A stretch of DNA of 64,000 nt from Pukyongia sp. (lineage in GTDB: Bacteria > Bacteroidota > Bacteroidia > Flavobacteriales > Flavobacteriaceae), in assembly GCA_030148705.1 (NCBI GenBank), contig JASBSY010000006.1, forward strand, positions 62,001 to 126,000, read 5' to 3'. Positions within the stretch are counted from its first letter, which is position 1, and each line of letters starts with the position of its first letter. The position numbers were made by a program, and so were the translations under genes. Below the pieces are notes generated by a model. The model had not been told where the DNA came from. It was given only the letters and a program-made list of their open reading frames with translations, and searched no databases. Below are positions 52,005 to 61,275 of the stretch, piece after piece.

Positions 52005-53192
52005 TTACCGGCTTTTTTCAGAATTGAGCTTACGCAAATGCTCATCCATCTCCCTGTCGTACAGGTAGACAAAAAGCACGGCCATCATATCGCTGAATCC
52101 CTCCCGTTCATTCTCTGTAACCAACCGCAGTTCGTAGGTGTGGTCCGGATAGATCGGCAGCCCTTGCTCGTCCGAATACACCGGCACATGTTTTAATCCC
52201 CTTTTATCGCTGTAGTTCTCGCAATTAATGGTAAACACTGCTTTCTCCGCAGTGGCATCGTACAGGGTAAACGACTGTGCCCAGGGATGTAAATGGGCCG
52301 CCATGGCGTGGATACGGGTTTCATCGGTTAACCGCAACTGGTAAGTGACGTCGAAAACATATTCGTGCCGGCCCTTCGGAAGCACCCAGTGGGCCGCGTA
52401 TCGCACTCCTTCTTTATTTGGGTAGGAATGATTTTTAAGGTCGAGGGGCAAACAGAGGTTGGGGTCCGAATTGGGATCGTGGCTATATGGGCTCTCCCGG
52501 TTGTAATCCTGAAGCAACACCAGAGCTTTGGGCAAGAGGGGTTTTAACTGATCTGATTCCTCGGCCATCTCGAATTCGATATGGTGTTTTACCTTGAAAA
52601 AGGCATCTTTAATATTGTGATTCAGGGTTCTGGAGGCCACGATAAACTTCTCATTGCCGGCCACGGGAAAACCGAAACCGTCGGGAAACCTCAGTTGGTT
52701 TATCCCGTTTGAAAGCGTGCCCAGCCTGGGGTACTGGCTGTTAATTCGCTTCGGAAGGTTTAAATTTTTATAGTGAACCCCGTTGAAGAAATCGATATTG
52801 GTATGACAGAGAAAGTCATTGTTATGCACCGAAGTCCCTTCCCGGAACACTTCAGCCTTAAACCCGCGAATCCACCTGATATCACTCCCCTCTTCATTCA
52901 TAGAAAGATTCAGTATAGCCTGAGGGCCATCCATAGATTCGTAAATCTCATCGACCAACAGCTCGGGAGACTCGAGTTTAATGGCTCCGGAAGTACGGCT
53001 TACCTCCCAGTCGTTGTCTATGATGCCAAAACCGTGAAGCAACCTGGTTTTTACGATTGCCTGGTGTCTGTTCGACAGACTGGCGTAGCCGACGGCGGCT
53101 ATCACTGCCAACAGAACGAAAATCGACAGCAGCAGGCGTGGACGATATAATTTCTTAAGTTTCACTTTAATTCTCCTTATGCTAATATACAT
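52005..53192 (-). CDS. Membrane-anchored PHM/DBM-type copper monooxygenase-like protein
   Basis: 395 residues: one N-terminal membrane helix (LLLSIFVLLAVIAAVGYASLS, residues 20-40) and a large soluble domain. Its spacing of metal ligands resembles peptidylglycine alpha-hydroxylating monooxygenase: His 123 and His 130 in VHNNDFLCHTN, then LRFPDGFGFPVAGNEKFIVASRTLNHN with His 192 (compare VGFRVGG...LQVHY in PHM), and for the second copper H300-L-H302 plus Met 369/370 in GFSDMMAVLFVYLYD (PHM ends similarly). It is therefore likely a copper-dependent oxygenase of the PHM/DBH fold, facing the periplasm. Its substrate is unknown. Confidence 0.6.
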   Translation of the reverse strand: MYISIRRIKVKLKKLYRPRLLLSIFVLLAVIAAVGYASLSNRHQAIVKTRLLHGFGIIDNDWEVSRTSGAIKLESPELLVDEIYESMDGPQAILNLSMNEEGSDIRWIRGFKAEVFREGTSVHNNDFLCHTNIDFFNGVHYKNLNLPKRINSQYPRLGTLSNGINQLRFPDGFGFPVAGNEKFIVASRTLNHNIKDAFFKVKHHIEFEMAEESDQLKPLLPKALVLLQDYNRESPYSHDPNSDPNLCLPLDLKNHSYPNKEGVRYAAHWVLPKGRHEYVFDVTYQLRLTDETRIHAMAAHLHPWAQSFTLYDATAEKAVFTINCENYSDKRGLKHVPVYSDEQGLPIYPDHTYELRLVTENEREGFSDMMAVLFVYLYDREMDEHLRKLNSEKSR

Positions 53193-53301
53193 AATCCATC
53201 ACAGCGGCATATGTTTACTATTGTTCACTTTCTGTTAACAAAAATCATTTCTTATCCGCATAATAAATCGTATTTTTAATCCTTAATTCAGAACAAGCCG
53301 A

Positions 53302-54066
53302 ATGGGTAAGATTATTGCGATTGCAAACCAGAAAGGAGGCGTTGGTAAGACTACCACATCCGTAAATTTAGCCGCTTCCCTGGGTGTTTTAGAAAAGAAA
53401 GTGTTGCTCATTGATGCCGATCCCCAGGCAAACGCAACCTCCGGTTTAGGAATTGATGTAGAAGAAGTGGAATTTGGCACATATCAGTTGTTGGAACACA
53501 CTATTTCTTCAAAAGCCGCTATTCGTAAGACTTCATCGCCCAATCTGGATCTCATTCCCTCCCATATCGACCTGGTGGCTATTGAAATTGAACTGGTGGA
53601 CAAGGACAACCGGGAGTATATGCTGAAACAGGCCATTACCCCGCTGAAAGAGGATTACGATTATATCATCATCGACTGCGCCCCTTCCCTGGGGTTGCTT
53701 ACACTAAACGCCCTTACAGCGGCCGATTCGGTGATCATTCCCATTCAATGCGAATATTTTGCGCTGGAAGGCCTGGGCAAACTGCTCAATACGGTAAAAA
53801 GCGTTCAGAAAATACACAATGAAGCCCTGGATATTGAAGGCTTATTGCTAACCATGTACGACTCCAGACTTCGCTTGTCCAACCAGGTGGTGGACGAGGT
53901 AAAGAAACATTTCGACGAGATGGTGTTTAAGACAATCATTCAACGCAATGTGCGTTTAAGTGAAGCCCCCAGTTTCGGAGAGAGTATCATTAGTTATGAT
54001 GCGGGTAGCAAAGGTGCCAATAATTACTTAAGTTTGGCACAGGAATTAATTGAAAAATACGAGTAA
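53302..54066 (+). CDS. parA: ParA-type chromosome partitioning ATPase (Soj)
   Basis: 254 residues. Deviant Walker A KGGVGKTTT at residues 11-19; DADPQANATSGLGID; Walker A' and B parts DYDYIIIDCAPSLGLLTLNAL. ParA forms nucleoid-bound ATP dimers that move ParB-parS complexes. It is chromosomal by context (followed by parB, then dapB and lepB). A 109-base gap separates its start from the divergent PHM-like gene. No parS-like palindrome was spotted in the window. Confidence 0.97.
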   Translation: MGKIIAIANQKGGVGKTTTSVNLAASLGVLEKKVLLIDADPQANATSGLGIDVEEVEFGTYQLLEHTISSKAAIRKTSSPNLDLIPSHIDLVAIEIELVDKDNREYMLKQAITPLKEDYDYIIIDCAPSLGLLTLNALTAADSVIIPIQCEYFALEGLGKLLNTVKSVQKIHNEALDIEGLLLTMYDSRLRLSNQVVDEVKKHFDEMVFKTIIQRNVRLSEAPSFGESIISYDAGSKGANNYLSLAQELIEKYE

Positions 54067-54072
54067 CGTATT

Positions 54073-54975
54073 ATGGCGAAAGCAACTCAAAAACAAGCAC
54101 TCGGACGCGGATTATCAGCCCTTCTGAAAGATCCGGCAAACGATATCAAATCGGCAGCCGACAAAAACGCCGATAAGGTAGTGGGCAACATCGTAGAATT
54201 GGAACTTTCCGCTATCGAAGTCAACCCCTTTCAGCCGAGAACGAGTTTTAACGAGGAAAGCCTGCGGGAGCTCGCATCGTCCATTAAAGAGCTTGGCGTA
54301 ATTCAGCCCATAACCGTCAGGAAACTGGGATTTAACAAATACCAGCTCGTAAGTGGGGAAAGGCGTTACCGGGCTTCAAAGCTTATCGGTCTTGAAACCA
54401 TTCCTTCCTATATCCGTATTGCCAACGACCAGGAATCGCTGGAGATGGCCCTGGTTGAAAACATTCAGCGTCAGGATCTCGACCCTATCGAGATCGCTTT
54501 GTCCTACCAGCGGTTAATAGAGGAGATACAGGTTACTCAGGAAGCATTGAGCGACCGGGTGGGCAAGAACCGCTCTACCATTGCCAATTACCTTCGATTG
54601 TTGAAGCTGGATCCTATCGTTCAGACAGGGATGCGCGATGGCTTTATTTCCATGGGGCACGGCAGGGCACTCATCAATGTGGAAGACCCCAATGCCCAGC
54701 TCGATATATACGGCAAGATCCTAAGCGATAAATTATCGGTGCGCGAAACCGAGGCCATGGTGCGAGACTACAAAGGCCCCGACACTCCTAAATCGAAGTC
54801 CAAAAAAACGGAGGTTCCCTCCTATGTCACCGAGGCCGGAAAAGAACTGAAATCGGTGCTGAACAGCGATGTAAAGGTAAAAGTGACCGCTTCGGGCAAA
54901 GGGCAGTTAACCATCCCATTTTCCGGTAAGGAAGACCTTCTCCGAATTCTGAACACGATAAAAGGTGAGAAATAG
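54073..54975 (+). CDS. parB: ParB/Spo0J family partition protein
   Basis: 300 residues. N-terminal ALGRGLSALL is the ParA-contacting start; the CTP-binding ParB core has QPRTSFNEESLRELASSIKELGVIQPITVR and SGERRYRASKLIGLETIP, with ENIQRQDLDPIEIALSYQRLIEE. The helix-turn-helix VTQEALSDRVGKNRSTIANYLRLL binds parS. The C-terminus (~240-300) is basic for DNA/dimer contacts. It follows parA by six bases. Confidence 0.97.
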   Translation: MAKATQKQALGRGLSALLKDPANDIKSAADKNADKVVGNIVELELSAIEVNPFQPRTSFNEESLRELASSIKELGVIQPITVRKLGFNKYQLVSGERRYRASKLIGLETIPSYIRIANDQESLEMALVENIQRQDLDPIEIALSYQRLIEEIQVTQEALSDRVGKNRSTIANYLRLLKLDPIVQTGMRDGFISMGHGRALINVEDPNAQLDIYGKILSDKLSVRETEAMVRDYKGPDTPKSKSKKTEVPSYVTEAGKELKSVLNSDVKVKVTASGKGQLTIPFSGKEDLLRILNTIKGEK

Positions 54976-55561
54976 GCTATTATATATCCTTTTTTTTATT
55001 TCGGCAACCTCAGCTTTTGCGCAAACCCCCGATACATTAATCGTTGAGCAAGAGCGGGTGCTGGTAGTAAAAGACTCCCTGCAGCCACCCGTGGAATACG
55101 ACCCCCTGGCCCCGTCGAGAGCGGCTTTCTATTCGGCCGTCTTGCCCGGACTTGGACAGGCTTACAATAAAAAATACTGGAAAATACCCATCGTCTATGC
55201 CGGCATGGCCACCGGGGTTTATTTCTATATGCGGAATGACGACGATTACGACCGCTTCAGAAATGCATATAAACGCAGGCTTGCCGGGTTTACAGACGAT
55301 GAATTCTACGGAACCGGAAGTACCCCGGTAATTTCGAACGACCGACTGATCGATGCCCAGAAAAGTGCACAAAAAAACAAGGATGTGAGTATAATCGTGG
55401 CCGTGGCCTTCTACCTGGTGAATATCATCGATGCCAATGTGGACGCCCATTTAAAACAATACAACATCAGCGACGATCTTTCGTTAAGTCCGAAGCTGGA
55501 TGCCGACAATTCGATCTCACAGGCCAATTACGGGCTCTCTCTTAAATTCAAACTGCAATGA
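54965..55561 (+). CDS. DUF5683 domain-containing protein
   Basis: 198 residues from a GTG that overlaps the parB stop by 11 bases. Signal peptide RLLYILFFISATSAFAQ. The family motif PSRAAFYSAVLPGLGQAYNKKYWKIPIVYAG and FRNAYKRR with NIIDANVDAHL are typical of DUF5683, found beside parB and dapB across Bacteroidota. Two short hydrophobic segments suggest membrane association; function unknown. Confidence 0.93.
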   Translation: MRNRLLYILFFISATSAFAQTPDTLIVEQERVLVVKDSLQPPVEYDPLAPSRAAFYSAVLPGLGQAYNKKYWKIPIVYAGMATGVYFYMRNDDDYDRFRNAYKRRLAGFTDDEFYGTGSTPVISNDRLIDAQKSAQKNKDVSIIVAVAFYLVNIIDANVDAHLKQYNISDDLSLSPKLDADNSISQANYGLSLKFKLQ

Positions 55562-56265
55562 AACTCGCATTACTGGGATACGGCAAAATGGGTAAGACCA
55601 TCGAAAGACTGGCTACTGAAGCCGGGCATGAAGTAGTTTATGCAGCCGGTAGTGATTTCGAACGTGGGACCCTGACCGATGCCGACGCAGCCATCGAATT
55701 TTCGGTACCTGAAGTGGCCGTGGAAAATATCAGCCGCTGCCTGAAAGAAGGCATGCCCGTTGTAAGCGGTACCACCGGTTGGCTAAAGGATTACGAAAAA
55801 GTACTAAAACTTTGTGAAGCGCGTAACGGCAGCTTTATTTATGCGTCAAACTTCAGCGTTGGCGTAAACCTGTTCTTTAATTTAAACGAACATCTCGCAA
55901 AATTGATGGCACCCTGGAAGGAATACGAGGCGTCCATTGAAGAGATTCACCATATTCAGAAAAAGGATGCCCCAAGCGGAACTGCCATTACGCTTGCGGA
56001 AGGCATTATCGAAAACAGTGAACTCGACGGCTGGGTCTTGGACAAAGAAGCTGAAAACAAGCTTAGCATAACAGCAAAGCGGGAAGGGGATGTAAAAGGT
56101 ACCCACAGGATCGATTACCAATCCAAAATAGATACCATTTCCATCATCCATGAGGCTCATGGTCGTGAAGGCTTTGCGAAAGGTGCTATCTTAGCAGCCG
56201 AATGGTTAAAAGATAAAAAAGGAGTACACAGCATGAAGGAGGTACTCGGACTGGACACCAAATAA
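55558..56265 (+). CDS. dapB: 4-hydroxy-tetrahydrodipicolinate reductase
   Basis: 235 residues, shorter than the ~270 of E. coli but normal in this phylum. NAD(P) fold MKLALLGYGKMGKTIERLATEAGH; catalytic and substrate residues in EEIHHIQKKDAPSGTAI; C-terminal EAHGREGFAKGAILAAEWL. It catalyses the second step of diaminopimelate/lysine synthesis. Its ATG overlaps the preceding stop by ATGA, tying cell-wall precursor synthesis to the parAB operon. Confidence 0.95.
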   Translation: MKLALLGYGKMGKTIERLATEAGHEVVYAAGSDFERGTLTDADAAIEFSVPEVAVENISRCLKEGMPVVSGTTGWLKDYEKVLKLCEARNGSFIYASNFSVGVNLFFNLNEHLAKLMAPWKEYEASIEEIHHIQKKDAPSGTAITLAEGIIENSELDGWVLDKEAENKLSITAKREGDVKGTHRIDYQSKIDTISIIHEAHGREGFAKGAILAAEWLKDKKGVHSMKEVLGLDTK

Positions 56266-56305
56266 AACCTAACAACGAAGTGCAGACTTCGGTAAAAATA
56301 TACAC

Positions 56306-57937
56306 ATGACAATAACAGGCTGGTTACTTTTAATACTTGTAATACAGATAATCCATTTTCTCGGAACCTGGAAGCTTTACATCAAGGCAGGCCGACAGGC
56401 GTGGGAAGCCGCAGTACCAATCTATAACTCCGTGGTACTTATGAAGATCATCAACCGACCCTGGTGGTGGACTATTCTTCTATTTATACCCATAGTGAAT
56501 CTCATTATGTTCCCTGTGGTATGGGTAGAAACCATCCGCAGCTTCGGAAGAAACTCGGCCATGGACACGGCCCTGGTGCTGTTAACCCTGGGGCTCTATA
56601 TCTTTTATATAAATTACACCCAGGATGTAAAGTATATTGAAGAACGGGACCTCAAACCCCGTACCAGTACAGGCGAATGGGTTAGCTCCATTCTCTTTGC
56701 GGTAGTGGCCGCCACTATAGTGCACACCTATTTTATGCAGCCCTATACCATCCCGACGTCTTCTCTGGAGAAGACCTTGCTGGTTGGGGATTTCCTCTTC
56801 GTGAGTAAATTTCATTACGGCGCACGAACTCCGATGACTCCCATCTCCTTCCCTATGGTGCACGACACCATCCCGGTTGTGAAAACCAAGTCGTATATCG
56901 CCTACCCACAGATCCCTTACTTCAGGTTACCGGGCTTTCAGGATATTGAACGCAATGACATCGTAGTGTTCAGCTGGCCTACAGATACCCTGGTGGATAT
57001 TAACCCTCCCGGTTCGGGCAGCGTGATCAAGCCTATAGATAAAAAATCCAATTACGTAAAACGCTGTGTCGGACTGCCGGGAGATTCCCTGTCGGTTAAA
57101 GACGGTTATGTATATATCAACGGCGAAAAGAACGAACTGCCCGGGCGGGCAAAACTGCAGCATTCCTACTGGGTAAAATACAAATCGCCCCAGCTGCGGT
57201 TGAGTGACAATCAATTGTACAGCAGGTATGGCATTACCGATGCCACTGTGGAATACAGCGAGCAGACCGGCGAATTCAGGATTGCCGCCATTACGGAAGA
57301 AATGGCCGCCCGCCTGAAAAATCACCCCAATGTGGAATCTATCCGCAAGGCCGACAAGCCGGAGGGAGAGCCCGAGATTCAGCGCTATTACGGTGCCAAC
57401 CGGGAGATCGTTACCAACCTCAACTCCATCTTCCCAAATAACGGCAAAGTGGCGTGGAACACCGATAATTTCGGGCCCGTCTATATCCCGGAAGCCGGGA
57501 AGACGGTAGAGATCACCCCGGAAAGTATCGATTATTACAAACGCATCATCGAGGTGTACGAAGGCCGGGAAATGGGGATAGACAATACTGTTACCACCAA
57601 CGATAGGGGGGTCTTCCTAAACGGGGAGCCTTTGACCGAATATACCTTTAAAATGGATTACTACTGGATGATGGGTGACAACCGAAACAACTCACAGGAT
57701 GCCAGGATGTGGGGGTATGTCCCTTTCAACCATATAGTGGGTAAGCCGGTATTTGTTTGGTTCAGCTGGGATTCCCGTGCCAACGGCATCATGAATAAGA
57801 TCCGCTGGGATCGATTGTTCACCACCGTGGGTGGCGACGGGGAGCCGGTATCCTATTTCAAATATTTCGTTATTCTGCTGGCGGGTTGGTTTGTTTTCAA
57901 TTTCTTCAGAAAGAAAAGAAAAGCAAACGCCAAATAG
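56306..57937 (+). CDS. lepB: Signal peptidase I, long Bacteroidota form
   Basis: 543 residues, about twice the usual size. The first ~120 residues form an extra membrane domain (four hydrophobic segments), the DUF5684-like part, then a linker helix. The S26 active site has catalytic Ser 153 in PTSSLEKTL and Lys 252 in YVKRCVGLPGDSL. An insertion of about 150 residues (~260-425) separates this from the last box, GVFLNGEPLTEYTF, MMGDNRNNSQDARMWGYVP. It cleaves signal peptides outside the inner membrane. Confidence 0.94.
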   Translation: MTITGWLLLILVIQIIHFLGTWKLYIKAGRQAWEAAVPIYNSVVLMKIINRPWWWTILLFIPIVNLIMFPVVWVETIRSFGRNSAMDTALVLLTLGLYIFYINYTQDVKYIEERDLKPRTSTGEWVSSILFAVVAATIVHTYFMQPYTIPTSSLEKTLLVGDFLFVSKFHYGARTPMTPISFPMVHDTIPVVKTKSYIAYPQIPYFRLPGFQDIERNDIVVFSWPTDTLVDINPPGSGSVIKPIDKKSNYVKRCVGLPGDSLSVKDGYVYINGEKNELPGRAKLQHSYWVKYKSPQLRLSDNQLYSRYGITDATVEYSEQTGEFRIAAITEEMAARLKNHPNVESIRKADKPEGEPEIQRYYGANREIVTNLNSIFPNNGKVAWNTDNFGPVYIPEAGKTVEITPESIDYYKRIIEVYEGREMGIDNTVTTNDRGVFLNGEPLTEYTFKMDYYWMMGDNRNNSQDARMWGYVPFNHIVGKPVFVWFSWDSRANGIMNKIRWDRLFTTVGGDGEPVSYFKYFVILLAGWFVFNFFRKKRKANAK

Positions 57938-57976
57938 CGGTAGCATAAAGACTTTCAAAACGGGCGATTGACCAAG

Positions 57977-58600
57977 ATGCAGACAATCCTCTTACATCCC
58001 ACGTATTTTCCTTCCATCGCTCAGATGGTGGCTGTTGCGGGGGCTGAAACCGTTGTGTTTGAAGTCCACGACAATTACCAGAAACAGACCTACAGGAACC
58101 GGGCGTATATAGCCCATTCCAATGGAAAGTTACTTCTGAATGTCCCCATTAAACACAGCGGGGACGGTAAACGGCAGAAAACCTCCGAAGTAGTGCCAGA
58201 CGCCAGTTTCCCCTGGCAGTCGCAGCACTGGAAATCCCTTCAATCGGCCTACCGCACCTCCCCTTTCTTCGAATATTACGAAGACGAACTGGAATTCCTG
58301 TTTACAGAGGAAGCCGGAAGTTTGCTGGAACACAATCTAAAGATATTCGAGCTACTCACCGAACTCATCGGTCTTGAGGTGAAGACGGAGTTTACAAAGT
58401 CTTATAAGCCCGAATATGCCGAAGGAGACCTACGAAAGCTGGTTGTGGCAAAGAAAGAGAAAGCCTATGGTTTCGAGCCGTATATACAGGTGCTACAACA
58501 GGCACATGGCTTTATTCCCAATCTATCGGTCCTCGACCTGTTGTTTAATGAAGGCCCCAATACCCTGAACTACCTGCAACGGCAGCCAGCCGATTTTTAA
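57977..58600 (+). CDS. WbqC family protein
   Basis: 207 residues from ATG 57977 (TTG at 57968 also open). ILLHPTYFPSIAQMVAVAGAETVVFEVHDNYQKQTYRNRAYIAHSNGKLLLNVPIKHS is read in pieces and is the family start; the family usually has xYFPxxxxF here. WbqC-like proteins are often encoded in lipopolysaccharide/O-antigen or aminosugar loci and may be transferases; in Bacteroidota they follow lepB. It ends convergent with the EEP protein gene. Confidence 0.9.
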   Translation: MQTILLHPTYFPSIAQMVAVAGAETVVFEVHDNYQKQTYRNRAYIAHSNGKLLLNVPIKHSGDGKRQKTSEVVPDASFPWQSQHWKSLQSAYRTSPFFEYYEDELEFLFTEEAGSLLEHNLKIFELLTELIGLEVKTEFTKSYKPEYAEGDLRKLVVAKKEKAYGFEPYIQVLQQAHGFIPNLSVLDLLFNEGPNTLNYLQRQPADF

Positions 58601-59640
58601 TCCGCTTCGGCTTTCACCGGCCAGCCCACCGTGGCACGGATGGGTTTATGGTCTGAAAAGGTGTTGTTGAGGGTGGAAAAATCCAACACCTCGAGGTTTT
58701 CAGAAGTGAGAATATAATCGATCCGCATGGGATAGAACTCGAAACTAAACGTCCTTCCTATCCCCGAGCCCCGTTCCGAAAATGCATCCTTCATGTCCTC
58801 CCGTAATTCGTTGTAGATATACGAATAAGGCGTATTGTTCAGGTCACCGCTGAAGATTACCGGGTAGGGCGACCGTTTCTTATGTGCCAGAATGCCCTGG
58901 ATCTGGGTCTGCTGTTTCTTAAAGGCTGTGGTCATACGCTGTTTTAACTGTTCGGTATCCCCATCTTGCAGGTATTCCACGTTGGGTAAAATGCCCATGG
59001 ACTGCAAATGCAGGTTGTAAACCCTGATCGTGTCTTTTCCTTTAACGATATCAGCGTATATACTGTTATTGAATGTTCCCTGAAAATTAAAGGCTCCATG
59101 CCTCGCAATCGGGTACTTGGAGAAAATGGCATGCCCCAGCTTATGACCTCTTCTGAAATGGATATAACTGAAAGGATAGGCCGAGAAATTGGCGTTGTTG
59201 GGGTTGTAATACTCCTGTATGCTAACCACGTCGGGATCCTCTTCCTTAAGAATTTGGGTGATTACTTCCGATACCTGCACGGTATCCGGCACCTTTTCGT
59301 AGGCGTTGAAGAGGTGGACATTATAGGAAAGCACGCTCAGGGTTTCCCTGTATTCAGAAGCATCTTCACTGCTGTTGAATTCAACGAAGGGCCCGAATTG
59401 GAAATAAGAGATTATAAGGACAAGAAGTGACAGCCAGATATTGCGTTTCCTGAAAACAAGCCAGAACAGCACAAACAGTATATTCACGGCGATCACTATC
59501 GGCACTATCAGGCTGAAGAGTGATAAGGTGGGATAGTCTATGGGAGGCAATTCGGGAATTACCAATGAAAGCAGCAGGAGAAGCGCAGCAAGCCAATTTC
59601 CCCAAAACATTAACTTATAAACGAAGCCCCCTGGTCTCAA
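58597..59640 (-). CDS. Endonuclease/exonuclease/phosphatase family membrane protein
   Basis: 347 residues. From a TTG at 59640 (ATG 59610 is the alternative). Three membrane helices fill residues ~10-90. The EEP domain has SYNVHLFN near residue 105, VVSIQEYYN, and SGDLNNTPYSYIYNEL, with the metal/catalytic Asp, Asn and the final HRIDYIL- and SDHKPI-type motifs (RIDYILTS, SDHKPIRATVGW). The active domain would lie in the periplasm. Substrate (nucleic acid, phospholipid or sugar phosphate) cannot be told. It is probably transcribed with the rhomboid genes. Confidence 0.9.
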   Translation of the reverse strand: MRPGGFVYKLMFWGNWLAALLLLLSLVIPELPPIDYPTLSLFSLIVPIVIAVNILFVLFWLVFRKRNIWLSLLVLIISYFQFGPFVEFNSSEDASEYRETLSVLSYNVHLFNAYEKVPDTVQVSEVITQILKEEDPDVVSIQEYYNPNNANFSAYPFSYIHFRRGHKLGHAIFSKYPIARHGAFNFQGTFNNSIYADIVKGKDTIRVYNLHLQSMGILPNVEYLQDGDTEQLKQRMTTAFKKQQTQIQGILAHKKRSPYPVIFSGDLNNTPYSYIYNELREDMKDAFSERGSGIGRTFSFEFYPMRIDYILTSENLEVLDFSTLNNTFSDHKPIRATVGWPVKAEAD

Positions 59641-59651
59641 ATTTTCCTGTA

Positions 59652-60521
59652 TTATTTATCTTTTCCGGCCTTAATGAGAAAATCCTTTTCGGCCTTGGTT
59701 AAACTGTCGTATCCGCTCTTTCCAATCTTGTCCAGAATGGCATCTACCTTCTCCTGGCGGTCGTCTTTCTTCATATATTTTTCTGAAGGCCCCCGCTTCG
59801 GTGTTCGGTGCACCTTTTTAAAAGGCTGTTGCTTCCTGGTTTTAAACAGTCCGCCCACCCAATCTATAAAATTTTCAAACCATTTTCCTATATCGTTGCC
59901 ACTTGCCAGCTGCCTGGCGTAAATATACCCGAAGGCTGCACCCCCTAGATGTGCCAGCAGTCCTCCCGCATTGGAGGAGGTGGAAATTCTAATCAGGTCG
60001 ATCAGGATAAGGGTAACTGCAATATGCCATAGTTTGATGTTCCAGATAAAAAGACGCATTTCCGTGTTGGGTGTTGCAGTGGCGATAAAGGCCATTAGGG
60101 CCGTCACTGCGCCCGATGCACCTATGAGATAACCCCAGCTGCTGCTAAATACCGGAAAGAGGTTGTATGAGAGTGCGAATAATACGCCCCCGGCTGCCGC
60201 CCCGAGTAGGTACACGGTAAGCAGGCGTTTTTCGGAATACAGGTTTAAGATGATTCGTCCGAACATATACAGCCAGATCATGTTGAACAAGATGTGGAAA
60301 AAGCCGAAATGCAGAAAACTATAGCTGAGTATGCTCCAGGGCTGGGTGATAAATTCGGATACTTCTTCCGGAAGCACCAGCCAGGCCACCAGGAATTCAG
60401 GGTCTACCTGGAAGAAAAAGGCCAGCAATCGGACGATAAGGAAAATAAGCACATTGATGACGATTAGCTTGGTCATCACATCTGCTGTTTGGTATTTATA
60501 TCTTAATCCGCCGCTTGCCAT
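59652..60521 (-). CDS. Rhomboid family intramembrane serine protease (first copy)
   Basis: 289 residues from the ATG at 60521, one base after the stop of the next rhomboid gene; a longer frame extends to 60584 within that gene. Six helices hold the catalytic Ser in GASGAVTALMAF and His in HLGGAAFGYIYARQL, with WSILSYSFLHFGFFHILFNMIWLYMFG at the start. A ~90-residue basic tail (TPKRGPSEKYMKKDDRQEKVD) is absent from the other copy. Cleaves membrane proteins within the membrane; substrates unknown. Confidence 0.93.
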   Translation of the reverse strand: MASGGLRYKYQTADVMTKLIVINVLIFLIVRLLAFFFQVDPEFLVAWLVLPEEVSEFITQPWSILSYSFLHFGFFHILFNMIWLYMFGRIILNLYSEKRLLTVYLLGAAAGGVLFALSYNLFPVFSSSWGYLIGASGAVTALMAFIATATPNTEMRLFIWNIKLWHIAVTLILIDLIRISTSSNAGGLLAHLGGAAFGYIYARQLASGNDIGKWFENFIDWVGGLFKTRKQQPFKKVHRTPKRGPSEKYMKKDDRQEKVDAILDKIGKSGYDSLTKAEKDFLIKAGKDK

Positions 60522-60522
60522 A

Positions 60523-61275
60523 TTAATACAATCTGGTGTTATCGAAACTGTTCTTTTTCCAGTACCACATAATGATAAAGCCAATTATGGCACCTCCAAT
60601 ATGCGCCCAGTATGCGGTATTCTCTGGTCCGGCCAGCGAAGTGCCCGAAAGGGCCGAAATAACGTTTAGTGCAAAATAACCCCCTATGAGGTATTTGGCC
60701 TTAATGGGGATGGGGATAAACATGATCATCAGCGGCAGGTTGGGCGACATGACCGCAAAGGCTGCCAGCAGCCCGAAAATAGCGCCTGAAGCGCCCACCG
60801 CAGACGAATTAAAGGTGTTATACATCTTCTGTATCACCTCCGCATCCACATAGTCTAAAATCATGGTATTGTACTGCCCGGTGTTCATGATGCTGAGGAC
60901 ATCGGCTTTACTAAGTCCGGCGGCCATCAGGTCCTGCAATCCAGGGTAAAAATTGTAATAGTAGAACAGTATCTGCAGCCCGGTGGCTCCAAGGCCGGCA
61001 GAAAAATACAGAAAGAGGAAACGCCGCTGCCCCAGGTATTCCTCCATATAGCTTCCAAACATATACAACATAAACATATTGAAGAGGATATGGAAGATGG
61101 AACTTGGGTCGTGCATGAACATATGGGTAATGATCTGCCAGACGTGGAAGTTCTCGTTCATGGGAAAGAAGAGCGCAAACAGTTTGTAGGACACTTCCCC
61201 CGTGGCCATCGACCCTATATAGAACAGGATGTTGATGATGAGTAGTACTTTAACCGTATCTGTGATTCTTCCCAT
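60523..61275 (-). CDS. Rhomboid family intramembrane serine protease (second copy)
   Basis: 250 residues. Ser in GASGAIFGLLAAFA, His in HIGGAIIGFIIMWYW, plus HMFMHDPSSIFHILFNMFMLYMFG. It has an extra ~50-residue loop (FYPGLQDLMAAGLSKADVL) between helices 2 and 4 that the first copy lacks, and no long tail. It is one base from the mutL stop and one base before the first copy, so mutL and both rhomboids are one transcript. Confidence 0.94.
   Translation of the reverse strand: MGRITDTVKVLLIINILFYIGSMATGEVSYKLFALFFPMNENFHVWQIITHMFMHDPSSIFHILFNMFMLYMFGSYMEEYLGQRRFLFLYFSAGLGATGLQILFYYYNFYPGLQDLMAAGLSKADVLSIMNTGQYNTMILDYVDAEVIQKMYNTFNSSAVGASGAIFGLLAAFAVMSPNLPLMIMFIPIPIKAKYLIGGYFALNVISALSGTSLAGPENTAYWAHIGGAIIGFIIMWYWKKNSFDNTRLY

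Noticed and set aside
53193-53301. parS site next to parA
   Set aside because: No near-palindromic 16-bp parS-like sequence was seen in the 109-base gap or in the parAB genes.
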